Below are positions 45,073 through 53,284 of a stretch of DNA of 64,000 nt, in pieces. How positions within the stretch are numbered: position 1 is the first letter of the stretch; each line of letters starts with the position of its first letter. The notes below the pieces were generated by a model that saw nothing but the letters and a program-made list of their open reading frames with translations, did not search any database and was not told where the DNA came from. The stretch is from Actinoplanes campanulatus. Its GTDB lineage: Bacteria > Actinomycetota > Actinomycetes > Mycobacteriales > Micromonosporaceae. A program made the position numbers and the translations under genes. The stretch covers positions 1 through 64,000 of the forward strand of contig NZ_BMPW01000024.1 in NCBI RefSeq assembly GCF_014647795.1, read 5' to 3'.

Positions 45073-46317
45073 GTGGGGAGATCGCCGACGGAGTATCGCT
45101 GGTTGTGGCCGTCGGCGCTGGCCGCGGACCCGTCCGGACCGCTGCCCGCCCGTCGTTCCACGCGCGACTGGATCGTCGACGTGCACTGCTTCGTCCTCGC
45201 GTTCGGCTTCACCATCCTGATCACCAACGACCTGGTCGGCCCCGATCCGTCGACAGCGGTCGAGTGGCTGGGCATGTCGACGTGGTCAGCGATGACGGAC
45301 GGTGTGGTCAGCGCCGTCGTCGCGTTCGGCCTGTGGTGGCGGCGCAGATTCCTGATGCCGTTGGCGATCCTCGTCGGTCTGCTGTCGTTCGTCTCGATCG
45401 CCAGCTGGATGACCCAGCTGATCATGGTGTTCACCGTCGCGGTGCATCGCCGGTTCGGGGTTCTGGCCGCCTACATGAGCCTCACCGTGGTGGGGAACGC
45501 GGTCTTCGCCCTGATGCGGCCCGAAATCGGCGTCACCCACTGGGAGACGTTCGGCTGGGGTGTGGCGATGGCGACGATCGCGGCGCTGTGGGGGATGCTC
45601 GTCCGGTCTCGCCGGCTGCTGATGCTCACCTGGCGGGAGCGGGCCGAACGAGCCGAGGCCGAACAGCAGCTGCGCGTCAGCCAGGCACGAGTGCTGGAAC
45701 GCACCCGGATCGCCCGCGAGATGCACGATGTCCTGGCACACCGGATCTCCCTGCTCAGCCTGCACGCGGGGGCACTCGAGTTCCGGCCCGGCGCGCCACC
45801 GGAGGAGATCGCCGGGGCCGCCGCCGTGGTTCGCGCCAACGCGCATCAGGCGTTGCAGGACCTGCGGACGGTGATCGGCGTGCTGCGGGCCGGTCAGTCC
45901 GACGAGCAGCAGGCCCCGGAGCGGCCACAACCCACCCTCAGCGCGCTGCCCGCCCTGGCCGACGAGTCCCGGGCCGCGGGCAACCGAGTGCGGCTGGAGA
46001 TGACGATCGACCCCGAGACCGTGCCGGTGGCGGCCGGGCGGGACGCGTACCGGATCATCCAGGAAGGTCTCACCAACGTGCGCAAGCATGCCCCCGGAGC
46101 CAGCGTGCATGTCGTGGTCGGCGGCGAAGCCGGCGACGGCATGACCATCGGGATCCGCAACCCGATGCCGGTCACCGTCCCAGCCGCGCCCATCCCCGGG
46201 ACCGGAGTGGGCCTGATCGGTCTCGGCGAGCGTGCCCGCCTCGCCGGTGGGCGGCTCACCCACGGCCGGGACGGCGACCACTTCCTGCTCACCGCGTGGC
46301 TGCCGTGGCCGGCATGA
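45073..46317 (+). CDS. Sensor histidine kinase (HisKA_3)
   Basis: A 414-residue kinase with five membrane helices in residues ~30-180, then HisKA_3 box RIAREMHDVLAHRISLLSLH and the ATPase domain (N-box EGLTNVRKHAPGASV; TGVGLIGLGERARLAGG). Start is the GTG at 45073; no strong ribosome site, possibly leaderless. It faces the ABC exporter operon and is followed 73 bp later by its LuxR regulator. Confidence 0.88.
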   Translation: MGRSPTEYRWLWPSALAADPSGPLPARRSTRDWIVDVHCFVLAFGFTILITNDLVGPDPSTAVEWLGMSTWSAMTDGVVSAVVAFGLWWRRRFLMPLAILVGLLSFVSIASWMTQLIMVFTVAVHRRFGVLAAYMSLTVVGNAVFALMRPEIGVTHWETFGWGVAMATIAALWGMLVRSRRLLMLTWRERAERAEAEQQLRVSQARVLERTRIAREMHDVLAHRISLLSLHAGALEFRPGAPPEEIAGAAAVVRANAHQALQDLRTVIGVLRAGQSDEQQAPERPQPTLSALPALADESRAAGNRVRLEMTIDPETVPVAAGRDAYRIIQEGLTNVRKHAPGASVHVVVGGEAGDGMTIGIRNPMPVTVPAAPIPGTGVGLIGLGERARLAGGRLTHGRDGDHFLLTAWLPWPA

Positions 46318-46390
46318 GCGAGCTTGCGAGCGAATCATCGGGCTCAGTCTTGAACTCATGGCGGCGCCGGAGCGAAGCGGAGGCGACGGC
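46318..46390 (+). repeat. Possible actinomycete extragenic repeat in the kinase-regulator gap
   Basis: The gap begins GAGCGAGCTTGCGAGCGAAT, which contains an inverted GCGAGC/GCTTGC pattern, and ends with GGAGCGAAGCGGAGGCG. From memory, similar GAGCGAGC..GCGAGCGAATCAT strings are scattered through actinomycete genomes. Only one copy is seen here, so this rests on general knowledge. Confidence 0.35.
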
Positions 46391-47044
46391 ATGAGCGCGG
46401 TCCGGGTGCTCATCGTCGACGACGACCCGCTGGTCCGGGCCGGACTGACGATGATCCTCTCCGGGGACGAGGAGGTCGCCGTGGTGGGCCAGGCCGCGGA
46501 CGGTGCGGAGGTTCCGGCCGCCGTCGCCCGGCACCGGCCCGACATCGTCCTGATGGACATCCGCATGCCCGGCGTCGACGGACTGGCCGCCACCGAGGCG
46601 CTGCGCCGCCGGCCCGGCGCTCCGGAGGTGCTGGTGCTGACCACGTTCGACGCCGACGAGTTCGTGCTGCGGGCGCTGCGGGCCGGAGCGAGCGGCTTCC
46701 TGCTCAAGGACACCCCACCCGGGCAGATCCGGGAGGCGGTGTTGCGGGTCGCCCAGGGGGAGGCGACCCTGTCTCCAAGCGTCACCCGGCAATTGATCGC
46801 GCACGTCGCGGCCGGTGTGGCGCCCGAGCGCAGCCGGGCCGCGGCTTTGCTGGACCGGTTGAGCCCACGCGAACGGGAGGTGGCGATGGCGGTCGCGCAG
46901 GGCTGCTCCAACGCCGAGATCTCCGCCGCGCTGTACATGTCGGTGGCCACGGTGAAGGCACACGTCTCACGAGTGCTCACCAAACTCGACCTCAACAACC
47001 GTGTGCAGGTGGCTCTGCTGGTCCACGACGCCGGTCTCGCCTGA
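46391..47044 (+). CDS. NarL/LuxR-family response regulator
   Basis: A 217-residue regulator: receiver with VDDDPLVRAG, phospho-Asp in IVLMDIRMPG, Thr in VLTTFD, Lys in FLLKDTPPG; LuxR HTH LSPREREVAMAVAQGCSNAE, then ISAALYMSVATVKAHVSRVL. Partner of the preceding kinase; probable target is the divergent ABC exporter. Confidence 0.92.
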   Translation: MSAVRVLIVDDDPLVRAGLTMILSGDEEVAVVGQAADGAEVPAAVARHRPDIVLMDIRMPGVDGLAATEALRRRPGAPEVLVLTTFDADEFVLRALRAGASGFLLKDTPPGQIREAVLRVAQGEATLSPSVTRQLIAHVAAGVAPERSRAAALLDRLSPREREVAMAVAQGCSNAEISAALYMSVATVKAHVSRVLTKLDLNNRVQVALLVHDAGLA

Positions 47045-47102
47045 GGGAAGCCCGGCCGGTGACTCGACCGGATGACCCGACTCGATCGGGTTCAGGCGGA
47101 AG

Positions 47103-47372
47103 TCACTCGAAAAGCGAGTGCTTGCGGCCACCCTCAGCGCGCGCACGTGCCCGGCGGCGCAACTGGATCACCACGATGTCGCCGGCCGCGAACACCGCCC
47201 AGGCGGCCAGCAGCCAGCCCGGAAGCGTCCAGCCCGCGCGGAAGAGCAGCACCGACAGAACGGTGCACACCACCAGACCGAACAGAGCCAGAACCAGCCT
47301 CAGATTGAGAGGACTGAACGGCTTCTCGACCGTTCCGCGACGGCCCCGGGGTTGCGCTCCGATGGGCATCAC
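47103..47372 (-). CDS. Small two-helix membrane protein (DUF6343-like)
   Basis: An 89-residue protein with two hydrophobic helices (LVLALFGLVVCTVLSVLLF and GWLLAAWAVFAAGDIVVIQL) and a basic C-terminus. The SPLNLRLVLALFGL start of helix 1 resembles the actinobacterial DUF6343 group from memory. Function unknown. An ATG at 47369 is equally possible. Confidence 0.6.
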   Translation of the reverse strand: MMPIGAQPRGRRGTVEKPFSPLNLRLVLALFGLVVCTVLSVLLFRAGWTLPGWLLAAWAVFAAGDIVVIQLRRRARARAEGGRKHSLFE

Positions 47373-47517
47373 GGCAATCTACCCAACCTTGCGAAAGCGG
47401 AAACACGAACCCGCAACTCGGCATCAAGATCGAATTTTTTCTATATCGCTCGTCCGTTGTGGAGGACATGATGGAGGGCGGTCATCGATTCACCATCGAT
47501 TCGACACGGGAGGCGCC

Positions 47518-49737
47518 ATGTCCCAGCCGGAGCGCAAGCTCGGCACGTGGCCGATCTTCGTCATCGCGGTCTCCGCCATGACACCGCTCACCGTCGTGGC
47601 CGGCGCCCTGCCGCTGGGTTACGGCTCGGTCGGTGAAAAGGGCATCCCGGTGGCGTACATGCTGGTCGCCGCGGTGCTGGGGATCTTCACGGTCGGGCTG
47701 GCCGCGATGGCCAGACACGTGCCCAACAGCGGCGCCTTCTACGCGTACGCGTCGATCGGCCTCTCCCGGCCGGCCGGTGTGGGCACCGCCTTCGTGGCGC
47801 TGCTCGCCTACAACGCGATGCAGATCGGTCTCTACGGCGCTTTCGGCGTGGCGGCGCACAACGCTTTCGCGATCTTCGGGCTGGAGATCTCGTGGATCGT
47901 CTGGGCGCTGCTCGGCTGGGCCGTGATCGCCGCCCTCGGCCGTCTCGACATCGATCTCAACGCCCGGATCCTCACCGTTCTGGTCTGCGCCGAGGTGCTG
48001 GTCGTCCTGACCTTCGACGCGGTGATGATCGGCAACCCGGCCGGTGGCACGGTCACCTTCGACACCCTCAACCCCGCCCTGATCGCCAGCGCCGGCGGGG
48101 TGTCGCTGCTGGTCGCGGCGATCGCCGGCATGGTCGGGTTCGAGGCCCCTCTGGTGTACGCGGCGGAGGCACGCGACCCACGCCGCACCGTGGCCCGCGC
48201 CATCGGCCTGACCCTGCTGGTCGCGGCCGTGCTCTACGGCGGCACGGCCTGGGCCATGTCGGTCGCCGCCGGCCCGGACCAGATCGTCGTGGTCGCCGGC
48301 GCGCACCTCAACGACCTGTTCTTCTTCCTGCCCGAACCCTACCTGCCGACGGTTCTCGTCGATCTCGGCCGGATCTTCTTCGCCACCAGCCTGTTCGCGG
48401 CGATGCTCGCCTTCCACCACACGGTCGCCCGCTACGGCCTGACCGTCGCTCGCGAGGGCGTCCTGCCGCGCGGCCTCGCACGTACCCGTGACGGGGTGCC
48501 GGTCGCCGCCTCGCTCGCGCAGTCCGTCCTGGCGCTCGCCGCCTTGCTGATCTTCGCGGTGGGGGTCTGGAACCCGACGATCGACCTGTTCCTCTTCGGT
48601 ACCGTCTCCGGCGGTCTCGGCGTGCTCATCCTGATGACCATCGCCTCGATCGCGGTGGTCCGCTATTTCCGCCGCAACCCGAGCGGCGAGACCACCTGGC
48701 GCCGTGCGGTGGCGCCGTGGATCGCCGCGGTGTTCCTGTCGATCGTGCTGCTGCTCAGCATCGCCTTCTTCGGTGAACTCCTGGACAGCGACAACATCCT
48801 CAAGATCTGGTCACCGACGCTACTGTTCCTGGCCGCCTTGATCGGCGGCGTCGTCTGGGGTCGCAAACTGCGCCAAAACCACCCCGAGGTGTACGCGGTG
48901 ATCGGCACCGGCCAGCCACCCCTGCCTCCCGGTGAGACCGTGCCGCCCGCCCCCACCGCCCACGAGTTGCGCACCGGCGAGACCTCCCACGCCCCGCGCG
49001 ATGCTGAGCAGACCGACGACGAAACCCCAACCGATGGGGTACGAGCAGCCGAGTCAACCATCAACGAAACGGACGGCGGACAGCCGCTGAGCGACGAGCC
49101 GGCCCGCCAGGATGAGCCGGTGGACGTGCGTGAGGTGGGGGAGGGCCATGCCGACGATCCCTCCGGGGAAACGACCTCGACGGAGCGGCCCGACGTGGGG
49201 GAGCCGCCAGCGGAACCGGCTGTTGGGTCGGGGCCCCGGGTGGAGTCCGCCGAGGTGGGGGAGTCGCGGGTAGAGCCGGGGGTGGAGTCCGCCGACGTTC
49301 AGGAGTCGCGGGTGGAGCCGGCCGCTGCGTCGGGGCCGGTAGCGGAGAACGGTGCTACCCCGGCGGTGACGCCACGGCCTGCCCCGCGGAAGAGGGCTCC
49401 GCAGAGACGATCGGTGGCCGGATCCAGTGGGTCCGCGGCTGACGAGACGACAGTGGCGAAGTCGCCGCCCCGCCGATCGTCGCCACGCCCGACGACATCC
49501 GCGAGCGGTGGCGGCACCGGAGCCGCTGAACCGGGGCCCGCGGCCGAGCCGCCCTCGGGCAACGGGGCGGCCGACCCGGAGCCTACGGCCCGGGCACCGC
49601 GGGCGGCTCGGACACCCCCGGCGGCGGGCGGTCCGGCATCGAGGTCCCGCGGCACACAGCGCCAGGCTCCTCGGCCGCGCGGGTCACAGACCCCGGATGA
49701 ATCTCCGGCGGTAGAGGGCGCTGACGACGACCGCTGA
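47518..49737 (+). CDS. APC-superfamily permease with long disordered tail
   Basis: A 739-residue protein. Residues ~1-460 form a 12-helix amino-acid/polyamine permease (VSAMTPLTVVAGALPLGYG; AFYAYASIGLSRPAGVGTAF; EAPLVYAAEARDPRRTVARA). Residues ~470-739 are a hydrophilic tail rich in Pro, Glu, Ala and Arg with repeats of VESAEVGESRVEPGV type; normal relatives end near residue 490. The tail shifts from acidic to strongly basic toward the end. GGGAGG precedes the ATG at 47518. Homologous to the permease at 53285, which lacks the tail. Confidence 0.85.
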   Translation: MSQPERKLGTWPIFVIAVSAMTPLTVVAGALPLGYGSVGEKGIPVAYMLVAAVLGIFTVGLAAMARHVPNSGAFYAYASIGLSRPAGVGTAFVALLAYNAMQIGLYGAFGVAAHNAFAIFGLEISWIVWALLGWAVIAALGRLDIDLNARILTVLVCAEVLVVLTFDAVMIGNPAGGTVTFDTLNPALIASAGGVSLLVAAIAGMVGFEAPLVYAAEARDPRRTVARAIGLTLLVAAVLYGGTAWAMSVAAGPDQIVVVAGAHLNDLFFFLPEPYLPTVLVDLGRIFFATSLFAAMLAFHHTVARYGLTVAREGVLPRGLARTRDGVPVAASLAQSVLALAALLIFAVGVWNPTIDLFLFGTVSGGLGVLILMTIASIAVVRYFRRNPSGETTWRRAVAPWIAAVFLSIVLLLSIAFFGELLDSDNILKIWSPTLLFLAALIGGVVWGRKLRQNHPEVYAVIGTGQPPLPPGETVPPAPTAHELRTGETSHAPRDAEQTDDETPTDGVRAAESTINETDGGQPLSDEPARQDEPVDVREVGEGHADDPSGETTSTERPDVGEPPAEPAVGSGPRVESAEVGESRVEPGVESADVQESRVEPAAASGPVAENGATPAVTPRPAPRKRAPQRRSVAGSSGSAADETTVAKSPPRRSSPRPTTSASGGGTGAAEPGPAAEPPSGNGAADPEPTARAPRAARTPPAAGGPASRSRGTQRQAPRPRGSQTPDESPAVEGADDDR

Positions 49738-50024
49738 TCGGTTCCGGAAGACCTCCGCACGGCGAAGGCTGGGCAGGTCGCTACGGGTCAGGCCAACGCT
49801 GGTCGATTGCCATGGGCCGAAGGCCGGTGGACCAGTGTCGGCGAGACGGGACGTGGTGCGTTGTGGGTGAGCCGGCTGCGGGTGTGCGTGGGCGAGGACG
49901 GCTGCGGGCGTGCGCGGGCGAGGACGGCTGCTGGTAGGCGCGGGCGCGGCCGGTGTCGGCCGAGCCAACACGGGGCTCTGTGTTTACTCGGGCGCTGGGA
50001 GCCGCGGCAGGAGCGGAGTGGGGC

Positions 50025-50200
50025 GGGTGGCCGGGAGCGGCAGCGGGAGCAAGTCAGGCGGGTGGCCGGGAACGGCAGCGGGAGCGGGAGAGGCGGACGG
50101 CCGGGAACGGCAGCGGGAGCGGGAGAGGCGGACGGCCGGGAACGGCAGCGGGAGCGGGAGAGGCGGACGGCCGGGAACGGCAGCGGGAGCGGGAGAGGCG
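50025..50200. repeat. 35-bp minisatellite, about five units
   Basis: Unit CGGCCGGGAACGGCAGCGGG plus AGCGGGAGAGGCGGA. Units at 50098-50132 and 50133-50167 are identical; the one at 50062 differs at its start, the first (~50025) is degenerate and the last is partial. The period is not a multiple of three, so it is not protein coding. Confidence 0.85.
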
Positions 50201-50329
50201 GCCGGGAGCGGCGGCAGGGGGTGAGGGGACGTGCGGCTGGGCCTGCGGGAGCACCGATCTAAGCCCGGCGGGGGCGGCACAGGCGCGACCGGGCAGGTGG
50301 TCGCGTGGACTCACGGGGACTGCCGTCTG

Positions 50330-50370
50330 TGCGGTTGAGGGCGAGGACACCCGTACCGGAAAGGGGGTCG
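50330..50370 (+). repeat. Dispersed ~40-bp repeat, copy 3
   Basis: TGCGGTTGAGGGCG, then CACCCGTACCGG and AAAGGGGG, matching copies at 9309 and 22649 in the same orientation. It lies ~45 bp beyond the terC stop. Confidence 0.6.
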
Positions 50371-50392
50371 CTGGTAAGAAAGGGCGACCCCC
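50363..50392. terminator. Hairpin downstream of terC
   Basis: GGGGGTCGC (50363-50371) and GCGACCCCC (50384-50392) form a perfect 9-bp stem with a 12-nt loop, 24 bp past the terC stop. Confidence 0.6.
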
Positions 50393-50415
50393 CACCTGGC
50401 CGGACAGGAAGACGG

Positions 50416-51426
50416 CTAGGGCTCGGCGTGATGCTGGTCGGAGGCCGGGCGGGCGCGCAGGCTTCCGGCGTGGGCCTTGAGGGACGGGTCGCGACTGGAT
50501 TTGATCAGGCTGGCGATCGTGGTGACGATCAGGATGCCGATGATGACGGCTAGCGAGGCGGCGGTGCTCACCTCGGGGACCGACTCGCTGATGGCCTTGT
50601 GGGCCCAGTGCAGGATCAGCTTGACGCCGATGAAGGCGAGGATCAGCGACAGGCCCGTCGACAGGTAGACCAGGCGGTCGAGTAGGCCCTTGACCAGGAA
50701 GAACAGGGCGCGCAGGCCGAGCAGGGCGAAGGCGTTGGCGACGAAGACGATGTATGCCTCCTCGGTCACGCCGAAGACCGCGGGGATGGAGTCGAGGGCG
50801 AACAGCAGGTCGGTGCCGCCGATGGCCAGCAGGACCAGGAAGAGGGGGGTGAACATCCGCTTCCCGTCGATGCGGGTGATCAACTTGCCTTCGACGTAGT
50901 GGTCGGTCACCGGGAGGAAGCGGCGGCCGGCGCGGACCAGCGCGTTGTCCTCGATGCTGGGATCCTCGTCGCGGTGCCGGAAGAGCTGGACGGCGGTGTA
51001 GAGCAGGATCAGGCCGAAGATCAGGAACATGAACGAGAACATGCTGAGCAGGGCGGCGCCCAGCGCGATGAAGATGACCCGGAGGATCAGCGCGATGATG
51101 ATCCCGAAGGTGAGCACCTTCTGCTGGTAGCGCTCGGGTACGGCGAACGTCGACATGATGATCACGAAGACGAAGAGGTTGTCGACGGACAGGCTCTTCT
51201 CGACGATGTACCCGGCGAAGTACTGGGTGCCGAAATCCCAGCCGGCGATGCTTCCGAAGACGACACCGAACGCGATCGCGACGGCGATGTAGAAGATTGA
51301 CCAGGCGGCGGCCTCACGGAAGCCGACGACATGTGGACGAAGCACCCCGAGCGTCAAATCGAGGGCGAGCAGGGCGACGATGACACCGATGGTGACGGTC
51401 CACCCGAGCGCGGAGACCTCAAGCAT
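50416..51426 (-). CDS. TerC-family integral membrane protein
   Basis: A 336-residue protein with seven to nine membrane helices. TerC hallmarks: AGYIVEKSLSVDNLFVFVII (intramembrane Asp), GGTDLLFALDSIPAVFGVTE and FVANAFALLGLRALFFLVKG. The family (TerC/Alx) is linked to tellurite resistance and manganese efflux. No ter operon partners are nearby. The ATG lies inside an AGCATGCT palindrome. The charged C-terminal 30 residues are cytosolic. Confidence 0.9.
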   Translation of the reverse strand: MLEVSALGWTVTIGVIVALLALDLTLGVLRPHVVGFREAAAWSIFYIAVAIAFGVVFGSIAGWDFGTQYFAGYIVEKSLSVDNLFVFVIIMSTFAVPERYQQKVLTFGIIIALILRVIFIALGAALLSMFSFMFLIFGLILLYTAVQLFRHRDEDPSIEDNALVRAGRRFLPVTDHYVEGKLITRIDGKRMFTPLFLVLLAIGGTDLLFALDSIPAVFGVTEEAYIVFVANAFALLGLRALFFLVKGLLDRLVYLSTGLSLILAFIGVKLILHWAHKAISESVPEVSTAASLAVIIGILIVTTIASLIKSSRDPSLKAHAGSLRARPASDQHHAEP

Positions 51427-51462
51427 GCTTCAGAGGATCTCGAAAGATTCTGCAAGCATGCT
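51422..51462. promoter_or_regulatory. Duplicated AGCATGCT element at terC start
   Basis: On the minus strand AGCATGCTTG occurs twice (51455-51462 side and 51422-51429 side), each containing the palindrome AGCATGCT, 33 bp apart. The second includes the terC start codon. Possible regulator site or mRNA element. Confidence 0.35.
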
Positions 51463-51477
51463 GAGAAATCGTCAGGA

Positions 51478-52245
51478 TCAGACCACCTGGAAGGATCTTT
51501 TCGCCAGTCCCATCCAGAATCCGTCGATCGGCTGCTCCGGCGCCCGCGACGGATCCCCGGACGCGCCCAGGGTGAGGAACATCGGGGCGAAGTGCTCGAT
51601 GGTGGGGTGGGCGTAGGGCATGCCGGGGGCGCGGTCGCGGAAGTCGGCGAGCTCGTCGACGGCGCCGCGGGCCAGGGTCTCGGCGGTCCAGGCGTCGAAT
51701 TCCCGGGACCAGCCGGGGGCGGTCGCCCAGGGGCTCCAGTCACGCAGGAACGGCAGCCCGTGGGTGGTGAAGCCGGAACCGACGATGAGCACGCCCTCGT
51801 CGCGCAGCGGGGCCAGGCGGCGGCCGATCTCGAGCAGGCGGTCCGGTTCGAGGGTCGGCAGCGACATCTGGAGCACCGGGATGTCGGCGTCCGGATACAT
51901 GACGGTAAGCGGCACATACGCACCGTGATCGAGGCCGCGGTCGGTGCGGGCGACGGTCTCGGTGTCCGGCATCAGCGCGGCGACCTTGTCGGCGAGGTCC
52001 GGCGCGCCGGGGGCACGGTACTGAACCTGGTAGTAGCGCGGCGCGAACCCACCGAAGTCATACACCAGCGGGACGGTCTCGGTGGCGCCCAGCATGAGCG
52101 GCGCGGACTCCCAGTGTGCCGAGGCCATCAGGATCGCTTTCGGCCTGGGGAGGCCGGCGGCGACGTCGCGCAGCTGCGCCACCCAGGTGGGGTCGTCGAC
52201 CAGCGGCGGGGCGCCGTGGCTGAGGAAGAGAGCGGGCATCCGCAC
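51478..52245 (-). CDS. Extradiol ring-cleavage dioxygenase, DODA/YgiD type
   Basis: A 255-residue LigB-superfamily enzyme like 4,5-DOPA dioxygenase. Metal and active-site residues appear in LFLSHGAPPLV, MASAHWES, LDHGAYVPL and GFTTHGLPFL, with a late PTIEHFAPM. It opens catechol-type rings with Fe(II) or Zn. The GTG at 52245 is chosen because GGAGG lies 5 nt upstream; an ATG at 52239 is the alternative. Its promoter carries the same palindromes as the marR/azoR region, so it may be part of one catechol/quinone response. Confidence 0.88.
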   Translation of the reverse strand: MRMPALFLSHGAPPLVDDPTWVAQLRDVAAGLPRPKAILMASAHWESAPLMLGATETVPLVYDFGGFAPRYYQVQYRAPGAPDLADKVAALMPDTETVARTDRGLDHGAYVPLTVMYPDADIPVLQMSLPTLEPDRLLEIGRRLAPLRDEGVLIVGSGFTTHGLPFLRDWSPWATAPGWSREFDAWTAETLARGAVDELADFRDRAPGMPYAHPTIEHFAPMFLTLGASGDPSRAPEQPIDGFWMGLAKRSFQVV

Positions 52246-52255
52246 GATGACCTCC

Positions 52256-52311
52256 GTTGAAGCTTCAACCTTTTCAGCAACGCTACGCCGACTTAGTTGA
52301 TTCTGCAACTA
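52256..52311. promoter_or_regulatory. Probable MarR operator before the dioxygenase gene
   Basis: GTTGAAGCTTCAAC (52256-52269) is a perfect 14-bp palindrome of the TTGAA-N2-TTCAA class, directly upstream of the ribosome site. TAGTTG-N6-CAACTA (52294-52311) is a second dyad. Both types occur at 719-766. The rest of the ~350-bp AT-rich gap up to 52599 holds the promoters; no gene or RNA is supported. Confidence 0.65.
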
Positions 52312-52599
52312 GTTACTAAAAGTAGCTATTGACATTTCAAGATTCATCTATATCGACAGCGTTCATAAATGGTCAGAGGTTTCGTAGTCGTTAACTGAAT
52401 TGCCTGGGAGACAGTGTGATCGAAACCGCCCTAAGTGGACTCTCGATTTGTCCCTTCTGGAAGTTGCGTTGATCGACGAGAGCTGGCAGGCTTCCAGCGT
52501 CGCGCAGCGGGGAGCGCTATGTAATTGCTTTCGTGAAGGTCACCCTCATCTCTCATGAGCGGGCACCCTCCCCCAACCGCGTCGGAAGGAGAACCGGGA

Positions 52600-53253
52600 G
52601 TGGCGTCGCCGCCGCAGCTACCACCCGCGGATGATCTCTATCTCACCGCTCACGACACGATTCGCGGCAAGTCCCTGCTGTCACCGGCCACCCTCGGTCT
52701 CGGTCTCGGCGCGGCCCTGCTCGGCGAGCTGATGTTGTGGCGGCGGATCGACCTCGTGGAGACCGAACTCATCGTCATAGACGACCGGCCGACCGGGGAC
52801 GCCGCCAGCACCGCGGTGCTCGAGCAGATCCTGCGGGAGGCCGGCCAGCACGGCGTACGCAACTGGCTCGCGTACCTCTCCACCGGCATCGCCACCGATC
52901 TGGTCGAGCGCCGCCTGTCCCGGGCCGCCCTGATCAAACGGGTGGAGAAACGCGGACTGCTCGGCGGCACCAAGGTCTCCTACGTGCCGGCCGACTCGAT
53001 GACCGCTGGCTGGCCGGCCACCCGCATCCGTACCAAGGTCACCCGGGACGAGCACCTGGACGTGGCCGACCTGCTGTTGGCCGGTCTGATCCTGGCCACC
53101 GGCCTGGACCAGCACGTGCTGGCCACCCTCGACGCACGGGACAGGGCGGCGCTGTTCGAACAGTTCCGCAGGCTCTTCCCGGCGATGTTGCAACAACTCG
53201 TGTCGCAGGCCGAGGCGGCGGTGGGAGACGCCGTCATGGCCCGCCGTGCCTAA
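52600..53253 (+). CDS. GPP34 (Golgi phosphoprotein 3) domain protein
   Basis: A 217-residue soluble/peripheral protein. GPP34 pattern: DDLYLTAHD near the start, LGLGLGAALLGELMLWRRID, LAYLSTGIATDLVERRLSRA and the C-terminal ADLLLAGLILATGLDQHVL. Eukaryotic GOLPH3 binds PI4P; many actinomycetes carry paralogues of unknown role. The GTG at 52600 is preferred because GAAGGAG lies 8 nt upstream; ATG 52555 lacks a site. The permease gene follows 31 bp later. Confidence 0.82.
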   Translation: MASPPQLPPADDLYLTAHDTIRGKSLLSPATLGLGLGAALLGELMLWRRIDLVETELIVIDDRPTGDAASTAVLEQILREAGQHGVRNWLAYLSTGIATDLVERRLSRAALIKRVEKRGLLGGTKVSYVPADSMTAGWPATRIRTKVTRDEHLDVADLLLAGLILATGLDQHVLATLDARDRAALFEQFRRLFPAMLQQLVSQAEAAVGDAVMARRA

Positions 53254-53284
53254 CTCCAAACCCCCCTTACCTGTGGAGCCCCTC

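Larger units (their letters stand above)
49738..50415. other. Noncoding region with minisatellite
   Basis: About 680 bp between a permease and the convergent terC gene. It holds a 35-bp tandem array, a dispersed repeat copy and a hairpin (each listed). Frames running through it are repeat artefacts. Confidence 0.6.

Noticed and set aside
49807-50480. Coding frames through the 35-bp repeats
   Set aside because: The period shifts frame every unit and the peptides are repeat artefacts.
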